Positions 39,283 through 49,156 of a stretch of 64,000 nucleotides of DNA are shown here, in pieces. The position numbers and the translations under genes are program-made. Source of the stretch: CAYVVT01 sp964454335 (lineage in GTDB: Bacteria; Fidelibacterota; UBA8477; JABMPR01); assembly GCA_964454335.1 (NCBI GenBank), contig CAYVVT010000007.1:94066-158065 (forward strand), written 5' to 3'. Below the pieces are notes generated by a model. The model saw nothing but the letters and a program-made list of their open reading frames with translations. It was not told where the DNA came from and did not search any database. Numbering within the stretch: position 1 is the first letter of the stretch; every line of letters begins with the position of its first letter.

Positions 39283-42200
39283 TCAAATGATCTCAGGTGT
39301 ATCGGCCTCCATTCTTAACAAGCGTCGACGCTCCGTCCCACTCTCGAACAGCGAATAAAGCACAGGAACGATCACGAGTGTCAGGAACGAGGCCACAGCC
39401 AGACCGAAGATCAGACTTACCGCCAAAGGCCGCCAGTACTCCGCGCCGCCGGCAAAGTTCAGTGTCAAGGGGATCATACCGGCCAGGGTGGTAACCGTGG
39501 TCATAATGATGGGACGCAGACGGTTGCGGCCGCCCTTGATCAATGCTTCCCGCAAAGGCAGACCTGACCTGCGCTGATCATTTACGTAGGCCATGAGGAC
39601 GATGGCATCGTTGACCACCACCCCCATGAGGGCCACTACCCCGAAGAAGGCCATCAATCCGAAGGCCACACGGGTCACCATGAGACCAAAAACCACACCG
39701 ATAAAGGACAGTGGTATGGCCAGACCAATGATGAATGGCTGCCGAAGGGATTGGAACTGTGCTGACAGGATCAGCAGGATGATCACAAAACCGATCATCA
39801 TCGCACGGCCCAGACTTGCGAAGGACTTGGCAGCCTCGTCCTCAATGCCGCCATATTCAACAGTAACGCCCGCCGGAATGCTCAGCGAGGACAGATATGG
39901 ATCCATCTTGCGGCGGATGTCACTGGCATCCACACCTTTGGCGAGGTCGCAGGTCACACTGACATTCCGTTTGAAGTTGCTATGCTTGATGGAGCCCTCG
40001 CTGCTGCCCAGTTCAAGGGAGGCCACATTCTCAAAGGGCACCATCATACCCATCTGATTGGGAATATTCAGGTTACGGATAGCATCGATGGTCTCCCGGC
40101 CTTCCGTATCAAGTTTTACCCGGACCGGCACATCCTCCAATCCATCCGAATATTGCGTGGCTTCGATACCGATCATGGCAGCAGCCACCGTATTGCTGAT
40201 ATCAAAGCTGGACAGACCATAGCTGGCGGCACGGTCGTGGTCCACCACCACCTGGAACTCCGTACGGCGTGAACCGATACTGGAGGCTACATTCAGGGCA
40301 CCAGGCAGCGTGGCCATCTTGTCCTTGATCCGCTCGGCCACGAATTCAAGTGCCTGAAGGTCATCACCGCTGATATCAATGACGACGTTTGTGGCCACCG
40401 GGGGACCTTCCTCAATGGTTTGGAAAGTAACCTCAACACCGGGAACACGACCCCAGTCTGCATCCATGGCAGCGATGAGCTCCTCCACTCCGCGATCTCT
40501 TTCAGACGCGACCACCAGATCGATATTGAGCTGACCGATCTCTGACCCGCGACCACCGCCCTGGGCCAGACGGACGTTCTGTACACCGCTTTCCCCAACG
40601 GTTGAGACAAAACGTTCCACCTCAGGCATACCCATGAGATATTCTTCCATCTCCTGGATGACCTGGTCGGTGTACTCCAACTGGCTCCCGGTTTCGGTAT
40701 TGATATCGATGATGACCCGGGGCTGGTGTACCTTGGGAAACATCTGTACCTTAACAAGTTTCAGATCGGTCGAGAAGGAGATCCCTACGATCGCCAGGGT
40801 TCCGAAGAAAGCAATGGTTGCCAGAAACATGACACTCCAGCGATGACTGAGTGCCCAACCCAGTGTACGGGTGTAGACCCGCTTCCCGATCCATTCACCG
40901 CTGAGGAGCCCTTTCCCTGAGCGCAGAGTCATCAGCTTCGATGCCAGAACGGGGATCAGGAAATGATCCGCCAGGAAGGCGCCGATAAGGGTATAGATCA
41001 CCACTTTGGGGATCACCGACAGGAATTGTCCCATGACGCCGGTCATGTACATGATGGGGGCAAAGGCGACAATGGTGGTTAAAACCGAGGTCATGATGGG
41101 GATACCCACTTCACGCATGGCCGCAACGGCCGCCTCCTTGCGTTGCAGTCCCTCCTCGATGTGCCTGTAGGTGGATTCAGCCACGATGATGGCACCGTCA
41201 ACAACGATGCCCAGCACGATGATCAGGCCAAACATGGCAATACCTGTGCGTTCCACCTCGAAAACAGGCATGAGCAGGAAGGAGAACATCAGGGCGAAAG
41301 GCAGCGCGATAGCCACAATGATTGCATTCCTGAATCCGATCCCGGCAAACAGGACCAGTACGACAAAGAGTATTCCCCAGCCAGCGTTCTTGTTCAACTG
41401 GTTGTTCTGAGTCTCAATATCCGTTGCCTGACGAGCGGTATAGGCAAAGGCCATCTCCACCGGGAAATCTTCTGCTTCCTCGTCCACGATAGCTTCAACC
41501 TCTTCGGTGACCTCCACAATGTGCGCACCGGGTTTCTTAGAGATCAACAGGGTGACGCTGTTGTATTGATCGTAGCGGGAGTAGCTCTTGGCCTGTTCGT
41601 AGCCGTCGATGACGACACCCACATCACGTATGCGTTTGACATTGCCGTTGCGGTCAACGCCAAGGATGGTATTCTCAATGTCCTCGATATTCTGGTACTT
41701 GCCCACTGTACGGATGAACATGTCCTGATTGCTCAGTTCCATGACACCACCGGGAAAGTTCAGGTTGCTGTTCTGCATGGCGCGGATGACCTGGGGAATG
41801 CTGAGATTGTTCGCCTGGAGGAGGTCAGGATCAAGCTGAACGGTGATCTCGCGCTCCTGTCCACCGAACATCTCCACCTCGTTCACGCCGTTCACGCGCA
41901 CCAGACGATCCTGTACCCGGTCCGCCACCTGTTGAAGCTCGTAAGGTGAGAATTCACCATAGATGTTCAGGATGCTGATGGGGATCTCGGTGAAATCGAT
42001 ATCCTGGACCGTCACGTTCTCGACTGCATCCGGCAGATCCGGGAGTGCTTCGTTCACCTTCTGGCGCAGATCATCGATACTTTCGTCCAGGTCAGTACCG
42101 GCATTGAATTTTACTGTGATGAAACCGGCATTCTGCAATGCGTAGCTGGTGACCTCTTCTGTCTCCTGCAGCTGGGCCAGGGATTCCTCAAGAGGTTTCA

Positions 42201-42390
42201 GCACCTCTGATTCGATCTCGCTGGGCGCGGCACCGACGTAGGTAGCCGAGACGAAGGCGTAGGGCACACTGATGTTGGGAACCAACTCCAGCGGCAATGT
42301 CGCATAGGAGATAAAGCTGGCAACCAGGATCGCCAGGGCCGCAACGATGACGCCCATGGGATGGTTGATGGCCTGTTCAGATATTTTCAT
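39283..42390 (-). CDS. RND efflux transporter, inner-membrane permease subunit
   Basis: 1035-aa proton-driven pump protein of the AcrB/CzcA superfamily with the usual two-fold repeat of TM1/large periplasmic loop/TM2-6. The TM4 region reads GIVVDGAIIVAEST: one Asp of the AcrB Asp-Asp pair is replaced by Gly, as in heavy-metal and several uncharacterised RND proteins. The second-half GVVVNDAIVLMAYVN motif is typical. It follows the adaptor gene by 1 nt. Substrate class (drug, metal or lipid) cannot be decided. Confidence 0.93.
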   Translation of the reverse strand: MKISEQAINHPMGVIVAALAILVASFISYATLPLELVPNISVPYAFVSATYVGAAPSEIESEVLKPLEESLAQLQETEEVTSYALQNAGFITVKFNAGTDLDESIDDLRQKVNEALPDLPDAVENVTVQDIDFTEIPISILNIYGEFSPYELQQVADRVQDRLVRVNGVNEVEMFGGQEREITVQLDPDLLQANNLSIPQVIRAMQNSNLNFPGGVMELSNQDMFIRTVGKYQNIEDIENTILGVDRNGNVKRIRDVGVVIDGYEQAKSYSRYDQYNSVTLLISKKPGAHIVEVTEEVEAIVDEEAEDFPVEMAFAYTARQATDIETQNNQLNKNAGWGILFVVLVLFAGIGFRNAIIVAIALPFALMFSFLLMPVFEVERTGIAMFGLIIVLGIVVDGAIIVAESTYRHIEEGLQRKEAAVAAMREVGIPIMTSVLTTIVAFAPIMYMTGVMGQFLSVIPKVVIYTLIGAFLADHFLIPVLASKLMTLRSGKGLLSGEWIGKRVYTRTLGWALSHRWSVMFLATIAFFGTLAIVGISFSTDLKLVKVQMFPKVHQPRVIIDINTETGSQLEYTDQVIQEMEEYLMGMPEVERFVSTVGESGVQNVRLAQGGGRGSEIGQLNIDLVVASERDRGVEELIAAMDADWGRVPGVEVTFQTIEEGPPVATNVVIDISGDDLQALEFVAERIKDKMATLPGALNVASSIGSRRTEFQVVVDHDRAASYGLSSFDISNTVAAAMIGIEATQYSDGLEDVPVRVKLDTEGRETIDAIRNLNIPNQMGMMVPFENVASLELGSSEGSIKHSNFKRNVSVTCDLAKGVDASDIRRKMDPYLSSLSIPAGVTVEYGGIEDEAAKSFASLGRAMMIGFVIILLILSAQFQSLRQPFIIGLAIPLSFIGVVFGLMVTRVAFGLMAFFGVVALMGVVVNDAIVLMAYVNDQRRSGLPLREALIKGGRNRLRPIIMTTVTTLAGMIPLTLNFAGGAEYWRPLAVSLIFGLAVASFLTLVIVPVLYSLFESGTERRRLLRMEADTPEII

Positions 42391-42391
42391 C

Positions 42392-43471
42392 CTATGCTCC
42401 TGTCAACTCGACGATATCCAGGAGTGAACCGTTACGTACATCCTTGTGTCCCCGGACGATAAGCGTGTCGCCACCCATGAGTTCGCTCTCGATAAGCGCA
42501 TCTGTGCCGTTCAGGGCGATGACCTTCACGGGAACACGTCTGGCCCGGCCTTCAGCTGCCTGATAAACATATGTACCCACACCGTCATCCTGGATGAGTC
42601 TCATGGGAACTGTCGTGGCCATGGAATAGGCATCCAGAACGATATGTACATCGGCCACCAGACCAAGCTTCAGGATCCGGTCCGTATCGTCGATGAAGAT
42701 CTCGACGTCATAATTGTTGCTCAGATCCTTGGGGGCCATACCAATGCGGCGTACTTCGCCATTGAACTTCCTGTCGGGGAAGGATTTGAATTCAAGCTCT
42801 GTCTGCTGCCCGATCTGGATCATACCTACCCGGGCTTCCGGTACAGGGATCACAACTTTGAGCTGTTCCATATCGGCCAGCACGAACGGTGGCTGCATAC
42901 CTGCTGCCGGGGATGTAAGGTCGCCCACATTCAGGTTCCGGGTGACGATATGTCCATCGAAGGGTGCACGCAGGATAGTGTTGTCCAGCATATTTTTGGC
43001 CTGTGTGAAACCTGCGCGGGTATTGTCTACGCCAAGGCTGGCCATCTTCAGCTGATCTGAGCTGATCACATTGGAACTGTAGAGTTTTTCCGAACTTTCC
43101 AGATCACTCTGAGCCTTCTCATACATGGCCTTGGCCTGGGCAAAAGCCGTTTCATAGACATTCGATTTGATCTTAGCCAGGGCCTGTCCGCTGGAGACTT
43201 TCTCACCGACCTCGATATAGATCTCCTCTACCTTCCCGGATGCTTCAAAAAGTAGATTGACCATGTGCTCCGAAGTCACACTGCCAATGCTGTTGTAGGT
43301 AATATTGAAGTCAGAAAGTTCCAGCTCTTCTACCCGAACGGGGATCGAAACCTCCGGAATGGCCTCATCACCTTTGGCGTTTGGCGAACCGCAACTGATC
43401 AGACTCACACCGAGTGCCACTGCCACCAGGCCCAGGACGTAGTATCGTGTATTCATAGTGTTGTACTTCAT
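42392..43471 (-). CDS. RND efflux periplasmic adaptor (membrane fusion protein), lipoprotein
   Basis: 359 aa from ATG 43471 (GGGGAA 6 nt upstream; ATG 43477 and 43456 are alternatives). The signal ends in a lipobox (SLISCGSP), so the adaptor is probably membrane-anchored by lipid. The biotinyl-lipoyl-like segment (FEASGKVEEIYIEVGEKVSSGQALA) and its partner half (LRAPFDGHIVTRNLNVGDL) flank a helical hairpin, and beta-barrel and membrane-proximal domains follow. It joins the RND pump to the TolC-like channel encoded upstream. Confidence 0.92.
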   Translation of the reverse strand: MKYNTMNTRYYVLGLVAVALGVSLISCGSPNAKGDEAIPEVSIPVRVEELELSDFNITYNSIGSVTSEHMVNLLFEASGKVEEIYIEVGEKVSSGQALAKIKSNVYETAFAQAKAMYEKAQSDLESSEKLYSSNVISSDQLKMASLGVDNTRAGFTQAKNMLDNTILRAPFDGHIVTRNLNVGDLTSPAAGMQPPFVLADMEQLKVVIPVPEARVGMIQIGQQTELEFKSFPDRKFNGEVRRIGMAPKDLSNNYDVEIFIDDTDRILKLGLVADVHIVLDAYSMATTVPMRLIQDDGVGTYVYQAAEGRARRVPVKVIALNGTDALIESELMGGDTLIVRGHKDVRNGSLLDIVELTGA

Positions 43472-43490
43472 TTTCATTTCCCCGTTCAGA

Positions 43491-44936
43491 TTAGATCTCA
43501 CCGCCAAGGGCCCTTACCAACGAGGCCTTCGCGCTGTAGTATTCATAATACGCCTGGAACAGGCCCAGTTCAGCCTGATCACGGGCATTCTGGGCATCCA
43601 AAACCTGCACCTGGCTGCTCATACCTTCCGTATAGAGCCTTTCAGCCATTTCCACACCCTTGCGGGCCATCTCGACACCTTTTTCTCCTGCTTCGATCCG
43701 CTCGACTGCCTCCTGGAGGCTCATATGCAGATTTGAAAGCTCAAGGAGCAGATTCTCACGCATATCGACTTCCGTGTACTGGCTCTTGCGATGATCGGCT
43801 TTGGCCTTCTGGACTCGGGCCTTGGATCCAAATCCCTTGAAAATGGGTATGTTCACACCCACAGCAAGTGAGGAAGACTCGCGGAAGTTCTCGCCGTCGT
43901 ACTCCCCATCATTGAAGGGATTCATCTGCTGGTAGGAGCCGGTGAGCGCTACCTGGGGCATGTACTCAGCCTGAGCCATGAGGATGTTCTCCTTGTTCAA
44001 CCTGGTGCTGGCGGACAGCTGATCCAGAAGGGGCTGACTTGCCAACAGGCGTGCTTCAAGTTCCTCAAGCGTTGGGAGGGCGTCAGGTTCCTGGACCAAG
44101 TCGCCTTCAATGTTGATCTCAGCATCGAGGGAAAGACCACAGGCCCGTTTCAGGCCTGCAGTTGCGATCTCTTGCATTTTGCGGGCATTGCTCAAATTTG
44201 TCTCGCCGTTGGCCACGGCCACCTCCGCGCGGATCACATCGAACTCTGCTGCCTTACCCTGCTGATAGAGCGCCCGCGCATCGCTGAGATTACGCTGGGC
44301 AACCGTGAGAGAATTCTGCATGACCTCAAGCATCTTGTCCGCCATGAGGGCTGAATAGAATGCGATGCTGGCCTGTTCCTCTACCTGGAGCCGGGTTACA
44401 TCGTAGGCCGATGCTGCCAGGTCACCGTAGACGTTGGCACCTCTGATGGCCGCGATGACGCGACCTTCGAAAATGGGCTGGGTGACATTCAGTCCGTAAA
44501 TGGCCGTGTTGTCGTTCCCAAATGCGAACTCAAAAGGGACCAACTGGATACCGGTGGCCTGCAGGAATTCTCCAGGAACGATGTTCCCGAATTCATCCGT
44601 GTTTGGGATTGGAGATCCGTCAATGGTCAGGGGAACCGGATTCCCGCTGCCATCGATGACGCCGAAGGGCACCGGGAAGCTCACTGGCTGTCCAGCGATG
44701 GAGAAGCTGTGAGATAGCTGGGCGAAGCTGGAGACAACCGGCAGTGCCGCTGAGAAGGCTTCCTTACGCTGAGCTTCCGCCTTTGTGCGTTCTTCAGCCG
44801 CATTCTTCATGCTGACATTGTGTTCCAGGGCCAGGTCTACAGCCCGATCCAGATCTATCCTGATGGGATCTGCGGCCAGTGCAGGTATCTGAACCACGGT
44901 GAGCAGGATGGCCAGAGCTTCTGTAAGCCTCCTCAT
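43491..44936 (-). CDS. TolC-family outer-membrane efflux protein
   Basis: 481 aa with a signal peptide (about residues 1-21). The two repeated helical/beta halves of the OEP family are visible, each with long heptad-rich helices (ARALYQQGKAAEFDVIRAEVAVANGE; AERLYTEGMSSQVQVLDAQNA). It forms the outer-membrane channel of the tripartite pump. Its start overlaps the tetR stop (ATGA), so it is translated together with the regulator. Confidence 0.92.
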   Translation of the reverse strand: MRRLTEALAILLTVVQIPALAADPIRIDLDRAVDLALEHNVSMKNAAEERTKAEAQRKEAFSAALPVVSSFAQLSHSFSIAGQPVSFPVPFGVIDGSGNPVPLTIDGSPIPNTDEFGNIVPGEFLQATGIQLVPFEFAFGNDNTAIYGLNVTQPIFEGRVIAAIRGANVYGDLAASAYDVTRLQVEEQASIAFYSALMADKMLEVMQNSLTVAQRNLSDARALYQQGKAAEFDVIRAEVAVANGETNLSNARKMQEIATAGLKRACGLSLDAEINIEGDLVQEPDALPTLEELEARLLASQPLLDQLSASTRLNKENILMAQAEYMPQVALTGSYQQMNPFNDGEYDGENFRESSSLAVGVNIPIFKGFGSKARVQKAKADHRKSQYTEVDMRENLLLELSNLHMSLQEAVERIEAGEKGVEMARKGVEMAERLYTEGMSSQVQVLDAQNARDQAELGLFQAYYEYYSAKASLVRALGGEI

Positions 44937-45568
44937 ATGCTGACTCCTTTGAAGAAAAGATCGATTATTTCATCGGGTGAGATCTCATCGATGCTCATCT
45001 CCCCACTGTTCACAGCACGGATCTGGCTGTGGATCATACCCAGCAGGTACCGGGCATAGCGCTCCCCTGAACCCGCTTTGATCTCTTTACCCTCGATGGC
45101 GCAGTCCATCTCCCCCACCAGCCTGGTGAACATCTTGCGATATTTCCTGGCAAGTTCAGATCGTTCTCCGGACATCCCTTCTCTGGACATGATCCTCTGC
45201 TGGGAAAGGAACATCCGCAGAAAATCCCCATTCTTCCGATAAAGTTCAAAATGAGTATTCACGATGGTTGTCAGGCGCTCGTAGAAGCGCTCAACACCTT
45301 CCAGTTTCTCAGCCAGGAAGGTATCCATGTCATCGATGACATACTCCAGGCTGGAGTTGAACAGGTCCATCTTGTTATCGAAATAATTATAGATGGTGCC
45401 CTTCCCGAACTCGGCCAGGCTGGCCACTTCTTCAAGCTTTGTGTTCTCGAAGCCATTCTGCGCGAAGAGATGCACAGCGGCCTCCATGATCTCTCGACGA
45501 TGCTGGAGGCGTTCCCGCTCCTTGCGTGAGAGTCCATTTTCCGTCTGGTTATTCATAATTTGACTCAT
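44933..45568 (-). CDS. TetR-family transcriptional regulator of the efflux operon
   Basis: 211 aa. The N-terminal HTH (residues 20-66) reads RREIMEAAVHLFAQNGF...TIYNYFDNKMDLF, a canonical TetR domain; the C-terminal ligand domain is unassigned. It heads the tolC-MFP-RND operon and probably represses it and itself. A near-perfect palindrome overlaps the start, and the -10 element is so close that the mRNA may be leaderless. Start at ATG 45568, or possibly ATG 45556. Confidence 0.9.
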   Translation of the reverse strand: MSQIMNNQTENGLSRKERERLQHRREIMEAAVHLFAQNGFENTKLEEVASLAEFGKGTIYNYFDNKMDLFNSSLEYVIDDMDTFLAEKLEGVERFYERLTTIVNTHFELYRKNGDFLRMFLSQQRIMSREGMSGERSELARKYRKMFTRLVGEMDCAIEGKEIKAGSGERYARYLLGMIHSQIRAVNSGEMSIDEISPDEIIDLFFKGVSI

Positions 45569-45574
45569 GGGTCA
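45561..45574. promoter_or_regulatory. Palindromic candidate operator over the tetR start
   Basis: TGACTCATGGGTCA differs from a perfect palindrome at one symmetric pair of positions (12 of 14 bases symmetric). It overlaps the tetR start codon and lies next to the -10 element, a position suited to autorepression. Confidence 0.5.
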
Positions 45575-45602
45575 TATATAATACTCATCGTTCATGACGC
45601 AA
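45575..45602 (-). promoter_or_regulatory. Candidate promoter of the tetR-efflux operon
   Basis: TTGCGT (45597-45602) and TATATA (45575-45580) are 16 nt apart on the minus strand. The predicted transcription start falls at or next to the tetR ATG, so little or no 5' leader is expected, and no SD is visible. Confidence 0.5.
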
Positions 45603-45727
45603 GCAGTAATTTTGCATTGCACGCCTTTCCCTCGTTATCCCACTTTCACGTTTGAACAGCCTCATTCACCGGTATCCCGACTTGGTTTCGATCTGGATTT
45701 GGTATGGAAGTTGAATACATTCACGTC

Positions 45728-46645
45728 ATGATCGATATCTATTACTCCGACCGATTCCTGCAGCATGATACCGGCTATGGCCATCCGGAACGTGCTGAAA
45801 GACTGGAAGCAATCGTCTCCAGACTTAAGGACGGATCATTCCCGGATGTATTGCATTGGAAGGAGCCCCGTCGAGCCCGGCGCGAGGAATTGAGCCTGAT
45901 CCATACAGCCAATCATATCGACACAGTTGAGCGCACGGCTATCATGGGCGGATTCAGCCTGGATCCGGATACCATGGTGAGTCCGGAGAGCTTTGATGTG
46001 GCACTGCAGAGTGCCGGCGCCTGGCTGGAGGGTGTTGATACGGTCCTGGATGAGCGACGCTCCGCCTTCGTCCTCTCCCGTCCCCCCGGTCACCACGCAG
46101 AACGGGATCATGCCGCGGGCTTCTGTCTATTCTCCAACTGTGCACTGGCTGCCACTTATGCCCTGGAAGAAAAGGGTGTTGATCGCGTGGCAGTCCTGGA
46201 TTGGGATGTCCATCACGGCAACGGTACACAGCACATCCTGGAAACAGACAGACGGGCTGCATACTGCTCCCTGCATCAGTGGCCCTACTATCCTGGCACT
46301 GGAGCAGCCCATGAGAAGGGTAACTACAGCAACGTCCTGAACATTCCTATGGAGGCCGGGAGCGGTAGAAGCGAGTATCTGCAGGCCTTCGAAAACGAGG
46401 TCATCCCCTTTCTACGTGCTTTTGAACCTGAGCTTCTGCTGATCAGCGCCGGATTCGATGCCAGTGTCAATGATCCCCTGGCCGGCATGAACCTGACGCC
46501 GGAGGAATTCTCCGAATTCACCCTGGCCTGTCTGGATCTGAATCCGAGACTGATGCTGGGACTGGAAGGTGGCTATCATCTCCAGGATCTGGCGGATTGT
46601 GTAGCCAGGGTCCTCACGACGATCGAGGACAATGACCAGGGATAG
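45728..46645 (+). CDS. Histone deacetylase-family hydrolase (AcuC/acetylpolyamine amidohydrolase-like)
   Basis: 305 aa from ATG 45728 (MIDIYYSDRF, the usual family start; an upstream ATG at 45704 is possible). Zinc-hydrolase motifs are intact: RPPGHHAER (118-126), DWDVHHGNG (158-166, with the Asp-x-His zinc ligands at 160 and 162) and SAGFDAS with the third ligand Asp, followed by GGYHL. It would remove acetyl groups from acetyl-lysine proteins or small amines. It is followed after 3 nt by a DASS transporter, so the two are co-transcribed. The substrate is not known. Confidence 0.92.
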   Translation: MIDIYYSDRFLQHDTGYGHPERAERLEAIVSRLKDGSFPDVLHWKEPRRARREELSLIHTANHIDTVERTAIMGGFSLDPDTMVSPESFDVALQSAGAWLEGVDTVLDERRSAFVLSRPPGHHAERDHAAGFCLFSNCALAATYALEEKGVDRVAVLDWDVHHGNGTQHILETDRRAAYCSLHQWPYYPGTGAAHEKGNYSNVLNIPMEAGSGRSEYLQAFENEVIPFLRAFEPELLLISAGFDASVNDPLAGMNLTPEEFSEFTLACLDLNPRLMLGLEGGYHLQDLADCVARVLTTIEDNDQG

Positions 46646-46648
46646 ATC

Positions 46649-48064
46649 ATGCTAGATACCCGTCGTGAGGTCTTCCGGCTCCTGGGACGCCTCGAATTCT
46701 CCTCGTACAGTGCTCTACTCAAGATAACCATCGTCACCGTGGCAGCTTTACTCATCGCCCTCGTACCGGAATGGCAGGGCCTGGAGCCAGCGGGGCGCTG
46801 GACCTTCTTCATCCTGATACTGGCCGCCGGATTATGGGTGACTGAGGCCATACCTTCCTTCGCTGTGGCAATTCTCATCATCGGACTCGAGATCCTCATC
46901 CTGGGACACCCCGGTGGTGTCCTTGCCACTGGCAGCAAGGATTGGGAGATCTTTGTCAGACCCTGGTCCAGCCCCATCATGTGGCTGTTCCTGGGAGGTT
47001 TTATCCTGGGACAGGCGGCTCAGACAACGGGGATCGACCGATTGTTCGCACGCTATGTCCTGCATTGGTTCGGCACACGTCCGGCAGCGATCCTGCTGGG
47101 CTCCATGGGCATAACCTTCATCTTCTCAATGTTCATGTCCAACACTGCCACTACAGCCATGATGATGTCCGTAATGGCGCCACTGGTTGCCAGCCTGGAC
47201 CACAGGGATACTTTCGCCAAGGCCATTCTGCTGGGTGTACCCTTTGCGGCCAATGTCGGCGGAATGGGAACCATCATCGGCAGTCCGCCGAATGCCATTG
47301 ATGCCGGCCTGCTCTCCAACATCATTCACGTGGATTTCCTGCAGTGGATGAAAGCCGGATTACCGCCTGCCATTGTGTTGTTCTTTGTTGCCTGGCTGTT
47401 CCTGCGCTTCAGTCACCCCAGCCAGGGAACAGCGATAGACATCCGTGGTCTGGACTGGGAAACCCGTACGGGCTCCCAACTGGCGATGTGGAAACGTCTG
47501 TTGGTGATGCCGGTTTTCCTGGTGACCGTAGGACTCTGGATGACCGGTCCCCTGCACCACATGCCCACGGCAGTGGTTTCCTTCATACCCATTACCATTT
47601 TTGCCATCACGGGCATTCTTACCGTGCACGAGATCCGCAGGTTGCAGTGGGACGTACTGCTGTTGTTGGCTGGTGGATTGTCGCTTGGAGTAGCCATCCG
47701 TGAAACGGGTCTGGCCGTCTGGTTGGTAAATTTTCTGCCAGCAGATCAGCTCGGTGCCATGGCTCTGGCCTTCGTGCTGGCCTATACCACTACCATTCTC
47801 TCGAATTTCATGAGTAATACGGCAGCGACAAATATCCTGGCGCCCATCGCAATCGCACTGGCGGCCGGCTTCGAAGCGACGGTGGTCATCCCACTGGCAC
47901 TGGGAGCTTCCTCTGCCATGTGCCTGCCCATCTCGACACCACCGAATGCCATCGCCTATGCCTCAGGTAAATTGGAGAGCCGCGATTTCCTCAAGGGTGG
48001 ATTGTTGTTGGGTTTGCTGGGTCCTGCACTCAGCGTGGTCTGGCTATGGTGGCTATACGCCTGA
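46649..48064 (+). CDS. SLC13/DASS-family sodium-dependent anion transporter
   Basis: 471-aa integral membrane protein with about 11-12 TM segments. Two SNT motifs typical of the DASS family are present (FMSNTATTAMMM and FMSNTAATN), marking the Na+/carboxylate-binding hairpin tips. Members import di- or tricarboxylates or sulfate. Coupling with a deacetylase might suggest handling of a released or related acid, but that is conjecture. Its 3' end overlaps the convergent gene at 48053 by 12 nt. Confidence 0.9.
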   Translation: MLDTRREVFRLLGRLEFSSYSALLKITIVTVAALLIALVPEWQGLEPAGRWTFFILILAAGLWVTEAIPSFAVAILIIGLEILILGHPGGVLATGSKDWEIFVRPWSSPIMWLFLGGFILGQAAQTTGIDRLFARYVLHWFGTRPAAILLGSMGITFIFSMFMSNTATTAMMMSVMAPLVASLDHRDTFAKAILLGVPFAANVGGMGTIIGSPPNAIDAGLLSNIIHVDFLQWMKAGLPPAIVLFFVAWLFLRFSHPSQGTAIDIRGLDWETRTGSQLAMWKRLLVMPVFLVTVGLWMTGPLHHMPTAVVSFIPITIFAITGILTVHEIRRLQWDVLLLLAGGLSLGVAIRETGLAVWLVNFLPADQLGAMALAFVLAYTTTILSNFMSNTAATNILAPIAIALAAGFEATVVIPLALGASSAMCLPISTPPNAIAYASGKLESRDFLKGGLLLGLLGPALSVVWLWWLYA

Positions 48065-48436
48065 GAGTGAATCCTCATTCCGCAACCAGTCCCGGGCCTC
48101 GTCCATATCGATAAAGACCTTCAATTGGTGACCACGATTCCTCAGAGCGGTCTCGAAGAATTCAACATCCTTGTTGTATTCTTTCACTACCAATGCCCGC
48201 TTATGCTTTTGATGAAATCCGGCCTGAGTCACGCTGCTGGACATGACCATGAGTTCCATGGCTGATTTTGTGATCTCAGCTTCGCGTACATCGTTGAGTA
48301 CACGGCCACAGTCATTTTCGGTCATCAGCTTGAACACAGCCGGGGCCATCTCCTTCACCAGGTCAGCGTCCATTCGGCCCTGTATACTGGCGGCGATCAG
48401 GTCACTATCTCTATCATAGGATATCTTGAAAGGCAT
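48053..48436 (-). CDS. STAS/SpoIIAA-like domain protein
   Basis: 127-aa soluble protein with the alternating alpha/beta pattern of the SpoIIAA-like (STAS) family: DSDLIAASIQGRMDADLV, a central beta strand (CGRVLNDVREAEI) and a C-terminal helix ending ARDWLRNE. Such proteins often bind phosphoregulators or lipids, but the partner is unknown. It follows the SH3 gene by 33 nt on the same strand and overlaps the DASS gene tail to tail. Confidence 0.7.
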   Translation of the reverse strand: MPFKISYDRDSDLIAASIQGRMDADLVKEMAPAVFKLMTENDCGRVLNDVREAEITKSAMELMVMSSSVTQAGFHQKHKRALVVKEYNKDVEFFETALRNRGHQLKVFIDMDEARDWLRNEDSLSGV

Positions 48437-48469
48437 TGACTTTCCCTTAGATCGATGGAAATGATCCTG

Positions 48470-48982
48470 CTACCAGCCCTTGTCCCGGGCAAGATCCATC
48501 AGTTCACCATAGACCAGGGTTTGCAGACCAAAATTATGGAACATATCAAACAGTATCTTATCCTCCCTCAGACGCACGAAGCTGTTGTAACGCTCCTCGC
48601 TGACACTGGGTGGGATGATCTCCCGCGCCTCACGTTCAGCCCGACGAAGCCCTGCCTGAATGCTGGAGTAAATGGTATGACACAATTCGTCAGATTCCGG
48701 CAGATCCATACCGAAGCGTCCTCCCAGACCATCTTCATCCAGGGGATAGACGAAATGGGCAGCAATGATGTAGCGACCTTCTCCGGAGAACATTTCGATC
48801 TCGTACCAATCACCGGTTTTTCCCAGCACTCGGAAAACATCCCCTTTATGTGCCTGGGCAACCACGAAATTCTGGGTGCTCGGACCACTGCGGATATTCA
48901 CCCGGGGGGTACCCATGACGATATAGTCCTGGCCGTGACCGATCACAACAGCCAGGAAAAGTAGAATGAGAGATCTAGCCAA
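48470..48982 (-). CDS. Exported SH3-domain protein
   Basis: 170 aa. The signal peptide covers residues 1-18 (LILLFLAVVIGHGQ). A bacterial SH3 domain follows at about 20-77 (VNIRSGPSTQNFVVAQAHKG, split over its conserved RSGPST motif). The C-terminal 90 residues are helical and not recognised. SH3 domains of this kind bind peptidoglycan or peptides in the periplasm. Confidence 0.85.
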   Translation of the reverse strand: MARSLILLFLAVVIGHGQDYIVMGTPRVNIRSGPSTQNFVVAQAHKGDVFRVLGKTGDWYEIEMFSGEGRYIIAAHFVYPLDEDGLGGRFGMDLPESDELCHTIYSSIQAGLRRAEREAREIIPPSVSEERYNSFVRLREDKILFDMFHNFGLQTLVYGELMDLARDKGW

Positions 48983-49156
48983 TTTCTGACACCTTCAAAT
49001 TTCTATTGGGCCCCCTGAAAGCATACGCATGCCAATATAAACATGAATTGATAAAGATGTGTGACCTTGTCACTATTCGAAATATCTGGGTAAATCGCCC
49101 CCTCGCAGGATCATTCGCTCAAGCGTCCCAAGATCTTCCACAGAAATCTCAGTGGA

